Origin: an uncultured beta proteobacterium
Lineage (GTDB): Bacteria; Pseudomonadota; Gammaproteobacteria; Burkholderiales; SG8-39
DNA length: 51,366 bases
Assembly: GCA_902826155.1 (NCBI GenBank)
Contig: CADEDU010000032.1
Location: forward strand, 1 to 51,366
Direction: 5' to 3'
Position 1 is the first letter of the stretch. Every line of letters begins with the position of its first letter. The translations under genes and the position numbers were made by a program. Below the pieces are notes generated by a model. The model had not been told where the DNA came from. It did no database searches and saw nothing but the letters and a program-made list of their open reading frames with translations. Shown piece after piece: positions 44,406 to 51,366 of the stretch.

Positions 44406-46327
44406 GCCGCGACTTCCTTCAACTCGTCCGTTACGTCTTCGGGTGAGCGCCGATCCAGGAAGATCCGGCACCAAACTTCGAAGTTGAGCAACGCGAGCAG
44501 CCGATCGGTTCCGTCGACACGATTGGCATCATGCGCGGCAATGAGGTCGCTGATACTTGCGTGGTTGAAGAATCCGCGCGCATTGACGGCCCGCTCCGAG
44601 AGGAGGTGACGCATTACCTGCGCCAGTTCACGCTTGAGCCAGGCACCCATCGGCATGCCGAAGCCGCGCTTCTTTCGATCGAGGATGTCGGCAGGCAGCT
44701 TGTCGCGCATCGCCTCTTTCATCAGATGCTTGAGTCGGCCGCCACGAATCTTGATCGACTCAGGCATGCGCGCCGCGAGTTCCACCAGTTCATGGTCGAG
44801 CAAAGGGACACGGCACTCCAGCGACACCGCCATGCTCATCTTGTCGGTGAGCAGCAGCAGATCGTCGGGAAGCTGGGTTTCGGCATCGACGGTGAGCATC
44901 CGATTGAGGGCATCGTCCGCCTGCGCCATGCGAAAGCCGTTGGTGAGTGCATCCCACGTATCGGCACCGTTCGCACGCAACAACTGTGTCTGCTCGGCAC
45001 GCGGAAACACCTCGACGTAGGAACGATAGCGTTCGTCGAACGGCAGATCGACGCTCCCGAGAAAGCCGCGCGCGAGCCGCGCCACGTTGAGCAACGGTGA
45101 ATGCCGGTCGCTTGGCAGGCGCCGCGCCATGCGGGCGAGGAGCTGGCGCATGCCACGCGGCAGATGCTCGAAATACGACTGGTAGCGGCTGCCCAGGTAG
45201 CGCCGATAGCCGCCGAACAGTTCATCGCCACCGACCCCGGACAGGATGACGGTCACGTCCTTGCGGGCGAACTCGGAGACGAGATAGGTGGTGACGAAGG
45301 CGGTGTCGGCGATCGGCTCGTCCATGTGCCAGGCCAGCCGCGGCAACAACGACACGACGTCGGGCCGGACGATGATCTCGTGATGATCGGTCTTGAACAG
45401 ATCCGCTACACGGCGCGCATAGGGCAGCTCGTTGTAGAAGCTGTCGGCGCCGCCGCCGTCGAATCCTATGGCATAGGTCTTGATCGGCAGATTACTGGCC
45501 GCAGCCATATACGCCACGACCGCGCTGGAATCGACACCGCCGGATAGAAAGGCGCCGATCGGCACGTCGCTCACCATCTGCATGCGCACCGACTGCTCCA
45601 GACGGGCGCGCACCTGTTCGATCCAATCTTGCTCAGTGGTCGTGCGATCGATCGTTGCCGGCACGTTCCAGTACCGGCGAATCGTGGTCTTGCCGCCCTC
45701 GATCACCATCATCGATGCGGTCGGGAGCTTTTCTACGCCCTGGAAGATCGACTGCGGTGCCGGCACATAGCCCAGGCCGATGAACGAACGCAATGCGCCA
45801 TGATCGACATTGACGGAGAAATTCGGAAGCGCAAGAAACGCCTTGGCCTCGCTCGAAAACGCTAGGGTCTGGCCTGAACGATAGATGTAGATCGGTTTGA
45901 TGCCCAAACGATCGCGCCCGACCAGCATGCGCTTGCGTCGCCCATCCCATAGCGCGAAGCCATACATGCCGTTGAGGTGCTGGACGAAATCGTCGCCATA
46001 CTCTTCGTACAGGTGGATGAGGACTTCACAGTCCGAACCTGTCTTGAAGCGATGCCCCTTGGCTTGCAGTGCGCTGCGCAACTCGCGAAAGTTGTAGACC
46101 TCACCGTTACACACCAGCCAGATCGATTCGTCCTCGTTCGACAGCGGCTGGTGACCACCGGACAGATCGATGATCGACAGACGCCGCATTCCGATCGCCG
46201 CCGCACCATCGATATGCTGTCCCTCGTCGTCCGGACCTCTGTGCGAGGTCACGCGCCCCATGGCACTCAGCGTGGCTGACTCGATCGGTCTGCCATCGAA
46301 GCGCACGATGCCGTAGATGCCGCACAC
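44402..46327 (-). CDS. Asparagine synthase (glutamine-hydrolysing), EPS-associated copy A
   Basis: The 641-residue AsnB-type protein has an intact glutaminase half: Cys2 in MCGIYG, MRRLSIID near 48, NGEVYN near 73 and the SDCEV segment near 97. The synthetase half has SGGVDSS near 262 and GVGGDELFGG near 360. The start is GTG with an AAAGG site. In EPS loci such enzymes probably amidate uronic acids or amino-acid decorations rather than make asparagine (inference). It overlaps the next glycosyltransferase by 4 nt. Confidence 0.92.
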   Translation of the reverse strand: MCGIYGIVRFDGRPIESATLSAMGRVTSHRGPDDEGQHIDGAAAIGMRRLSIIDLSGGHQPLSNEDESIWLVCNGEVYNFRELRSALQAKGHRFKTGSDCEVLIHLYEEYGDDFVQHLNGMYGFALWDGRRKRMLVGRDRLGIKPIYIYRSGQTLAFSSEAKAFLALPNFSVNVDHGALRSFIGLGYVPAPQSIFQGVEKLPTASMMVIEGGKTTIRRYWNVPATIDRTTTEQDWIEQVRARLEQSVRMQMVSDVPIGAFLSGGVDSSAVVAYMAAASNLPIKTYAIGFDGGGADSFYNELPYARRVADLFKTDHHEIIVRPDVVSLLPRLAWHMDEPIADTAFVTTYLVSEFARKDVTVILSGVGGDELFGGYRRYLGSRYQSYFEHLPRGMRQLLARMARRLPSDRHSPLLNVARLARGFLGSVDLPFDERYRSYVEVFPRAEQTQLLRANGADTWDALTNGFRMAQADDALNRMLTVDAETQLPDDLLLLTDKMSMAVSLECRVPLLDHELVELAARMPESIKIRGGRLKHLMKEAMRDKLPADILDRKKRGFGMPMGAWLKRELAQVMRHLLSERAVNARGFFNHASISDLIAAHDANRVDGTDRLLALLNFEVWCRIFLDRRSPEDVTDELKEVAA

Positions 46328-46344
46328 GTCTGGGATCCTTTCGC

Positions 46345-47574
46345 TTAAGCGCGCACCGGCTCGCGCGCCGGGGCGGTAAGCGCTTCGTAGACAGGCGCGT
46401 ATCGGGCAACGCTGAGTGTCCAGGTGCGCTCCACTTCAACGAATCGACGAGCTTGGGCACGAATCTGCGGCCACTGATCCCGCATCGCGAGGACCCTGCG
46501 AATGGCTTGCGCGAGCGCGCTCGCATCGTCGGCCTTGAACAGGACGCCGGTATCGCCGTCGCGGATCAGTTCGTGGTGGCCGCCGACGTCAGAGGCGACG
46601 AACAACCTGCCTTGAGCCATTGCCTCGAGTGGCTTGAGCGGGGTCACCAGTTCGGTCAAGCGCATGCGCTTGCGCGGGTAGGCAAGCACATCGATCAGAT
46701 CGTAGTAACGCTGCACTTCGGCGTGCGGGACGCGCCCTGTAAAAACGACCGCATCCTTGAGAAACAGCCGCTCGGCCTGCGTGCGCAATTGCTGGTCTTG
46801 CGGGCCCCCACCGACCAGAAGCGCCTTGACGTCGGGATATTCGGCCTTCAACTGCGACATCGCATCCAACAAAAGGTCCAGGCCCTCGTATCCATAGAAA
46901 GACCCGGCAAACCCAAGCACGATCGAAGCGCCCTGCAAACCGAGCTTCGCTCGTAACGCTGTGTCGGGCTGACCCTGTGGCGTGAACGATTCGGTGTCAA
47001 CGGCGTTGGGGATCACTGTGACCCGCTCAGCAGGAATGCCGCGGCCGATGATTTCCTTGCGCAATCCCTCGCAGATCGTCGTGACGTGGTCGACACGTTT
47101 GAGCGCGTAAGTCTCGAGCGCGCGCGATACCTTATAGCGAAGACTGCCTTCGGACGTGGTGCCGTGGTCGACTGCGGCATCTTCCCACAGCGCGCGGAGC
47201 TCGTAGACCACCGGGAGGTGCAGGGCGCGTCCGGCCCAGATCGCCGGAAGGGCGTTCAGGACTGGGGAATGTGCGTGCAGCACATCGACGTCGTGAGCAA
47301 TTGCGAGTTCCCGTATCCGACGCGAGGAGGCGCGCATCTCGTCGAGGTATGCGCCGCCCGGAATCTTCGACAGCAATCCAGGGCGCATCTCGGTGCGATG
47401 GAAATGCCATCCTCCCGCGCTTTCCGGATTGGCGGCGTACTTGCCGTGCCGCGGTGTGGTGAGTTGCACGGTATCCCAGCCACGTGCACGCTGCTCCCGC
47501 AAAATTGCAGCCGTGCGGAACGCGTAGCCGCTATGCAGTGGCAGTGAGTGATCCAGAACGTGCAGGATTCGCAT
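46345..47574 (-). CDS. Glycosyltransferase, exosortase A-associated group
   Basis: The 409-residue GT-B enzyme begins MRILHVLDHSLPLHSGYAFRT, the family hallmark. It has GFAGSFYGYEGLDLLL in the C-terminal domain and KPLEAMAQGRLFVASDVGGH near 315-335, the GT4 nucleotide-binding region. An AGG site lies before the ATG and the gene starts 5 nt after the stop of the second amidotransferase. It is a conserved component of XrtA EPS loci and probably acts on the lipid-linked intermediate at the inner membrane. Confidence 0.93.
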   Translation of the reverse strand: MRILHVLDHSLPLHSGYAFRTAAILREQRARGWDTVQLTTPRHGKYAANPESAGGWHFHRTEMRPGLLSKIPGGAYLDEMRASSRRIRELAIAHDVDVLHAHSPVLNALPAIWAGRALHLPVVYELRALWEDAAVDHGTTSEGSLRYKVSRALETYALKRVDHVTTICEGLRKEIIGRGIPAERVTVIPNAVDTESFTPQGQPDTALRAKLGLQGASIVLGFAGSFYGYEGLDLLLDAMSQLKAEYPDVKALLVGGGPQDQQLRTQAERLFLKDAVVFTGRVPHAEVQRYYDLIDVLAYPRKRMRLTELVTPLKPLEAMAQGRLFVASDVGGHHELIRDGDTGVLFKADDASALAQAIRRVLAMRDQWPQIRAQARRFVEVERTWTLSVARYAPVYEALTAPAREPVRA

Positions 47575-47579
47575 GCGCC

Positions 47580-49532
47580 TCAGACCTGCGCTCCCGCGGC
47601 AACCGGTCGAACGGCAACCGGCGTCGCGCTCTCGGCTGACGTGGCGTTCAGGTTTCGCAGGAATCCCTCGAACATCAGCAGCGTCCAGATCGAGGAACTG
47701 TAGTCACGCACGCCCGATTCATGCCGCTCGACAATCTCGCGCAGATAAGTCCGATCGAAATACCCGGTACTGGCAAGCTGCTCGCCCAGCAGACTGGCGC
47801 GAACGCGCTCGCGCAACGGCCCGCGGAACCAGCGCGCCAACGGCACCGCGAAACCCATCTTGCGCCGGTACAGCACGTCGTGCGGCAGATGCGGCTCCAT
47901 CGCCTTCTTGAACAGGTACTTGCCTTCGCCGCCTCGCACCTTCAATGACGAGGGCAGCGTGGCGAGCCATTCGACCAGTGGATGATCCATCAACGGCTCG
48001 CGCACCTCGAGCGAGTGCGCCATGCTCGCGCGATCCACTTTGGTGTTGATGTCACCGACCAGATAGGTGTTCAGGTCGAGGTACTGGACCAGGGCAAGCG
48101 GATCGTCGGTCCCGGCGCGCTGGGCGTGGCGGCGGAACACCTCCACCGCGTTGTAACCGTCGAGTCGAGCCTTGAGCGCGCCACTGAACAGCCGTCTGCG
48201 CATGTCATCGCGCAAGATCGAAATGCCGCTGAAGTAACCCTCGACACTGTCGCGCGCCAGTGCCTGGAAAGTACTCTTCGCGCGAAACACTCGTGGCGCC
48301 CAGTCGGCCTTGGGGTACACCGCGCCGGCCAACCCAAAAACCGGGCGACGCACTGTCAGCGGAAGCATCGAACGCATGCGTTCCTCAGCTGCGTGCATCC
48401 GATAGCGCCGGTAGCCGCCGAAGCTTTCGTCGCCCCCGTCACCCGAGAGCGCCACGGTCACGCGTTTGCGCGCAAGCTGGCATACGCGGTAAGTCGGAAT
48501 CGCCGAGCTGTCGGCGTAGGGTTCGTCGTACAGTCGCGCGAGTTCATCGAGCAGTTGAAAATCGTCGCTTTCGACCGTCTCGACAAAGTGATCCGTCCGG
48601 TAGCGAGTCGCCACCTCTCGCGCGTAACGCGACTCATCAAACTGCGGGTCGGTGAACGCGATCGAGCAAGTGTTGACGGGGGTACTGACCAGTCCCGCCA
48701 TGGTGGCCACGACGGCGCTTGAATCGACGCCTCCAGACAGGAACGCCCCGAGGGGAACCTCGGAAATCATGCGTAGCCGGACCGACTCCCTGAGTCGTTC
48801 GACCAACTCGGCTTGCGCGTCGGCATCGCGAATCGGGTTGTCGAGGGTGAAGCGGACGTCCCAGTATCGCTTCGGCGCAGGCACAGCCTGCCCGCGACGC
48901 ACTGTGAGCGTATGCGCAGGAGGGAGCTTCTTGCCCATCAGAAAGATCGTGTCGGGCTCGGGCACATATCCGAGCGCGAAGTACTCTTCGATCGCGCTTT
49001 CTTGAATGGTCCGGTCGAATCCTTCGTGAACCAGCAGCGATTTCAACTCGGAACCGAAGACGAATGTGCCATCGGGCAGGAGGGCGTAGAACATCGGCTT
49101 CACACCCAGCCGATCACGCGCCATGAACAGCGTCTCGCGTTTGGCGTCCCACAAGCCGAAAGCAAACATGCCACGGAAGCGATCGACGCAGCGCTCGCCC
49201 CACGCTTCCCACGCATGCACAATCACTTCGGTGTCGCTCTTGGTGCGGAATACGTGACCAAGCGACACGAGCTCGGGAATCAGCTCCTGAAAATTGTAGA
49301 TCTCGCCGTTGAACACCACCGCGACCGAACCGTCTTCATTGAACAGCGGCTGCTGGCCGGTCGCAACGTCGATGATTGACAGCCGGCGGTGACCGAAGCC
49401 CACCCCCGGCGCGATGTGGTAACCACCTTCGTCGGGACCACGATGAACCTGCGTATCGTTCATGCGCTGGAGCAGCGCGCGCGGGAACTCGCGCTTGCCC
49501 CGGATATCGATCATGCCGACGATGCCGCACAT
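47580..49532 (-). CDS. Exosortase A system-associated amidotransferase 1 (AsnB-type)
   Basis: The 650-residue protein has a complete glutaminase domain: Cys2 in MCGIVG, HRRLSIID near 49, NGEIYN near 74 and KSDTEVIVH near 97. The synthetase domain carries SGGVDSS near 266 and SGDGGDESFGG near 364. The first 240 residues match the XrtA-specific amidotransferase group more closely than copy A does. It leads the minus-strand operon after a 338-bp gap. The probable role is amidation of a uronic or amino-acid carboxylate in the polysaccharide. Confidence 0.93.
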   Translation of the reverse strand: MCGIVGMIDIRGKREFPRALLQRMNDTQVHRGPDEGGYHIAPGVGFGHRRLSIIDVATGQQPLFNEDGSVAVVFNGEIYNFQELIPELVSLGHVFRTKSDTEVIVHAWEAWGERCVDRFRGMFAFGLWDAKRETLFMARDRLGVKPMFYALLPDGTFVFGSELKSLLVHEGFDRTIQESAIEEYFALGYVPEPDTIFLMGKKLPPAHTLTVRRGQAVPAPKRYWDVRFTLDNPIRDADAQAELVERLRESVRLRMISEVPLGAFLSGGVDSSAVVATMAGLVSTPVNTCSIAFTDPQFDESRYAREVATRYRTDHFVETVESDDFQLLDELARLYDEPYADSSAIPTYRVCQLARKRVTVALSGDGGDESFGGYRRYRMHAAEERMRSMLPLTVRRPVFGLAGAVYPKADWAPRVFRAKSTFQALARDSVEGYFSGISILRDDMRRRLFSGALKARLDGYNAVEVFRRHAQRAGTDDPLALVQYLDLNTYLVGDINTKVDRASMAHSLEVREPLMDHPLVEWLATLPSSLKVRGGEGKYLFKKAMEPHLPHDVLYRRKMGFAVPLARWFRGPLRERVRASLLGEQLASTGYFDRTYLREIVERHESGVRDYSSSIWTLLMFEGFLRNLNATSAESATPVAVRPVAAGAQV

Positions 49533-49870
49533 ATGTACCTGAGCTCTTCAGTTAGCAGCGACGAACGCTCGTATTTTGGACAAGCTCATCGATTCAATTG
49601 CGTAGAAGTTTGGGCCGAGCAAATCTTGCCCAGGGATGCGACTTTGCCAGGGTCATGGTTGGCCGTGCATGCATCGATCACGGACTTCGCTGCCGTGGAT
49701 TCCAGGAACTGACGCCGCGAAGCGGCAAGATGCGCGTACCACGAGAACCACTAGCAGCTCATCCTTTTCCTTTGACCAGGCAAGTTGCGGGCGGCCGTCA
49801 ATGCCTTCGCCTTGGTATCCCAGAACTCGTCAGAGACAACCGGTTGATCGTCCGGTCGCTGGGCGACCCG
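49533..49870. other. 338-bp gap inside the EPS gene run
   Basis: No convincing gene is seen. The minus strand has a weak sigma-70-like pair (TTGAAT, 17 bp, ATACGA) about 40-70 bp before the amidotransferase start, which is likely the promoter of the downstream genes. A TGGGCAAGATTTGC element resembles sigma-54 but its spacing is one base short. The gap probably separates the FemAB/deacetylase unit from the amidotransferase operon. Confidence 0.45.
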
Positions 49871-50947
49871 CTATCCTAGATTCCGGACAATGTAAGGGCC
49901 GAGGAAGTTCGCCACACCGATCGGAAGTTTGCGCCACATCGCAATGAACGCCTGGTACTTCGGATTCGAGGGGTTGTTCTGGGGAATTTCCGTGCCCTTC
50001 AGCAGGGCGTACTCGTAGACCAGAGGCGTGGCCTCGAACCCCCAGTTCTTCTTGAAATCGAACGAGCCGGTGCCGCGCTTGCTGCGGCCGTAGTCGAAGA
50101 TGCGAATCTTGCGCTCGCACGCCCGGCGCATCAGCTCCCAGTACTTGAAATCGTTTCCGGCCAGATCGCGGGCCATGGTGTCGTCACCCGCGTAGTAAGG
50201 CAGTACTTCGTCGCGAAAATAGAACGAGAGCACGCTCGAGATCGGCTTTCCTCCCGGCTCAGTAATCGTGAGAATCTCGCAATCATCTTTGAATACCTGC
50301 CGAAGCGCCCTGAAGTATCGCTTCGGCAGCGCCGGGGTGCCATGTCGATGCACGTTGTCGGCATAGAGCGCGAAGAACCGATCGACATCGGCATCGATCG
50401 TGCCGATCAGGCCGTTCTTGATGCCCTTGCGGACCATCGCTCGTTGCTTTCTCGGGATAGCCAACATGTTCGCCTCGACGTCGGGGGCGAGCTCCTTGCG
50501 GAACATCACGTACAGCTCGTCGTTGCGGGGCCAGTCAGGCTGCTTCGTGCCGCGGTGGCGCAGTTCAAGATGCGAGGCACCCAATCGTGCAGCAAGGGCG
50601 CGCGCTTCGGCATGCAGCGCCGGAGCGGCCGCCGGATCGGTGACTGCGCTGCCGCCATATACGCAGAACGGCAGCGACTGCAATGAGTGGCCGAACAGCC
50701 AGCTATTGACCCGCGCCAACGGCAACACGCCGACGATCTGTCCATCTTGCTCTGCACATAGAAAGTGGGTCCGGTGATGGAACACCGACTCAATCACTTC
50801 GCGCCAGCCGCTTCGATGGAAAAAGGTGGCTTCAGGGCATCGTTCGACGAAAGCGTCCCATTGCGCTTCCTCTCCACGCGCCAGTTCCCTCACGGTAATC
50901 GGCGAGGCACTCACTCCAACCACTTTCTCGACCGGGTCGCGATTCAT
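49871..50947 (-). CDS. FemAB-like GNAT-fold acyltransferase, XrtA/PEP-CTERM-associated
   Basis: The 358-residue protein has two GNAT-like lobes as in FemABX peptidyltransferases. FHRSGWREVIESVF lies in the first lobe; the second holds an FYFRDEVLPYYAGD segment near 265 and FDYGRSKRGTGSFDFKKNWGFE near 300. This family member is regularly encoded in XrtA loci and may transfer an amino acid or acyl group to the polysaccharide precursor. The ATG at 50947 overlaps the deacetylase stop (ATGA); the longer frame would lie inside that gene. No membrane helix or signal peptide is seen. Confidence 0.92.
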   Translation of the reverse strand: MNRDPVEKVVGVSASPITVRELARGEEAQWDAFVERCPEATFFHRSGWREVIESVFHHRTHFLCAEQDGQIVGVLPLARVNSWLFGHSLQSLPFCVYGGSAVTDPAAAPALHAEARALAARLGASHLELRHRGTKQPDWPRNDELYVMFRKELAPDVEANMLAIPRKQRAMVRKGIKNGLIGTIDADVDRFFALYADNVHRHGTPALPKRYFRALRQVFKDDCEILTITEPGGKPISSVLSFYFRDEVLPYYAGDDTMARDLAGNDFKYWELMRRACERKIRIFDYGRSKRGTGSFDFKKNWGFEATPLVYEYALLKGTEIPQNNPSNPKYQAFIAMWRKLPIGVANFLGPYIVRNLG

Positions 50948-51366
50948 TGGGTCACCCCTGGCTGTTGCAAGAATACGCAGTCCATTCGGTCCCACTTGAA
51001 GTCGCGCAGCAGGCTGCGCAACCGCGACTCGGTACGGCGCAGATTTACGTAGTGTCGGAAGCGCGTCTTGAATTTGGCGTTGCGAACGCGCGGCTGATCC
51101 GGATCGACTTCCCACGGGTGCATGTAGAACACGGCAGCGCGTCGCTCCACGCGATTCACCCGCGCAATCAGCCAGCGTGACGCCGCGTAAGGCAGGAAGC
51201 GGAAGTATCCGCCACCACCTGCCGGCACGTTCATATTCAGGATCTGCGAGGTCGTGATTGGAATCTCGAGCAATCCTGGACGCGACTCGAACGGGAAGCG
51301 CGGCGCCTCCGGCATACCGTAGTGATCATGCTTGACCGGGTACACACTGGAACTGTATCGATAGCC
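50944..51366 (-). CDS. Polysaccharide deacetylase, PEP-CTERM locus subfamily (3' part only)
   Basis: Only the last 140 codons are inside the window; the frame runs past 51366 without a start. It reads GYRYSSSVYP, then HDHYGMPEAPRFP, and later PAGGGGYFRFLP and FYMHPWEVDPDQPR. These are hallmarks of the C-terminal part of XrtA-associated deacetylases. The catalytic FDD motif must lie outside. The stop codon overlaps the FemAB-like start by 4 nt. Confidence 0.9.
   Translation of the reverse strand, partial: GYRYSSSVYPVKHDHYGMPEAPRFPFESRPGLLEIPITTSQILNMNVPAGGGGYFRFLPYAASRWLIARVNRVERRAAVFYMHPWEVDPDQPRVRNAKFKTRFRHYVNLRRTESRLRSLLRDFKWDRMDCVFLQQPGVTQ

Noticed and set aside
49619..49636. TGGGCAAGATTTGC as a sigma-54 promoter before amidotransferase 1
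   Set aside because: GG and GC are 9 bp apart, not 10, a spacing that generally abolishes sigma-54 promoter function.

Overview
The window looks like a chromosome segment of a high-GC betaproteobacterium. Two features point there: the gene order tRNA-Tyr, tRNA-Gly, tRNA-Thr, tuf, tRNA-Trp at the left end, which is the classic beta/gammaproteobacterial tRNA-tufB unit, and the exosortase A (XrtA/PEP-CTERM) type exopolysaccharide locus on the right. The genus cannot be resolved from sequence alone. No IS element, prophage, CRISPR array or integrase was seen.

Layout. (1) 1-1892, minus strand: tRNA-Tyr(GTA), tRNA-Gly(TCC), tRNA-Thr(GGT), tuf and a truncated tRNA-Trp(CCA), behind a near-consensus sigma-70 promoter. 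(2) 1989-8530, plus: a catabolic group of alpha/beta hydrolase, cupin, short-chain dehydrogenase, one-piece indolepyruvate ferredoxin oxidoreductase and HutD-family protein. (3) 8598-16985: mixed metabolism and envelope genes: a small secreted protein, a ChaC-type cyclotransferase, an ACMSD-like amidohydrolase, an arginase-ornithine aminotransferase fusion with a sigma-54-type promoter, a fumarylacetoacetate hydrolase-family enzyme, a DUF218 membrane protein and a Sel1-repeat lytic transglycosylase. (4) 17166-20346, minus: a nucleotide-sugar dehydrogenase and the EPS-initiating sugar transferase, the latter behind a strong sigma-54 promoter match. (5) 20797-31159, plus: a modified-sugar island with two zinc-finger C-methyltransferases, an SDR epimerase, a sugar-1-phosphate cytidylyltransferase, a 2-oxoglutarate oxygenase-like protein, a tandem-duplicated Cys-rich protein of unknown function, a PIG-L deacetylase, a GT2 glycosyltransferase and an asparagine-synthetase-like protein whose glutaminase domain is degenerate. 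(6) 31196-37342: the XrtA acyl/amine module of two hydrolases, an acyl carrier protein, a GNAT, an acyl-CoA ligase and a PLP decarboxylase. (7) 37572-51366: a secreted TPR protein facing a long minus-strand EPS operon with a CapK/PaaK-like ligase, three glycosyltransferases, a GDP-mannose/UDP-glucose-type dehydrogenase, two polysaccharide deacetylases (one running off the window), two intact AsnB amidotransferases and a FemAB-like acyltransferase.

How it fits together. The sugar transferase loads the first sugar onto undecaprenyl phosphate, the glycosyltransferases extend it, two distinct dehydrogenases supply uronic acids, and the island at 20.8-31.2 kb probably makes a branched or amidated sugar or side group. 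The ACP, ligase, decarboxylase and hydrolase module may make a small acyl or amine decoration. The exosortase, the chain-length/export proteins, the PrsK/PrsR regulators and any PEP-CTERM substrate are not in this window and probably lie beyond its right edge. Adjacent genes repeatedly overlap by ATGA or GTGA, which implies translational coupling.

Most promising for novelty: the modified-sugar island with its duplicated Cys-rich protein and glutaminase-dead synthetase, and the arginase-aminotransferase fusion under a predicted sigma-54 promoter.
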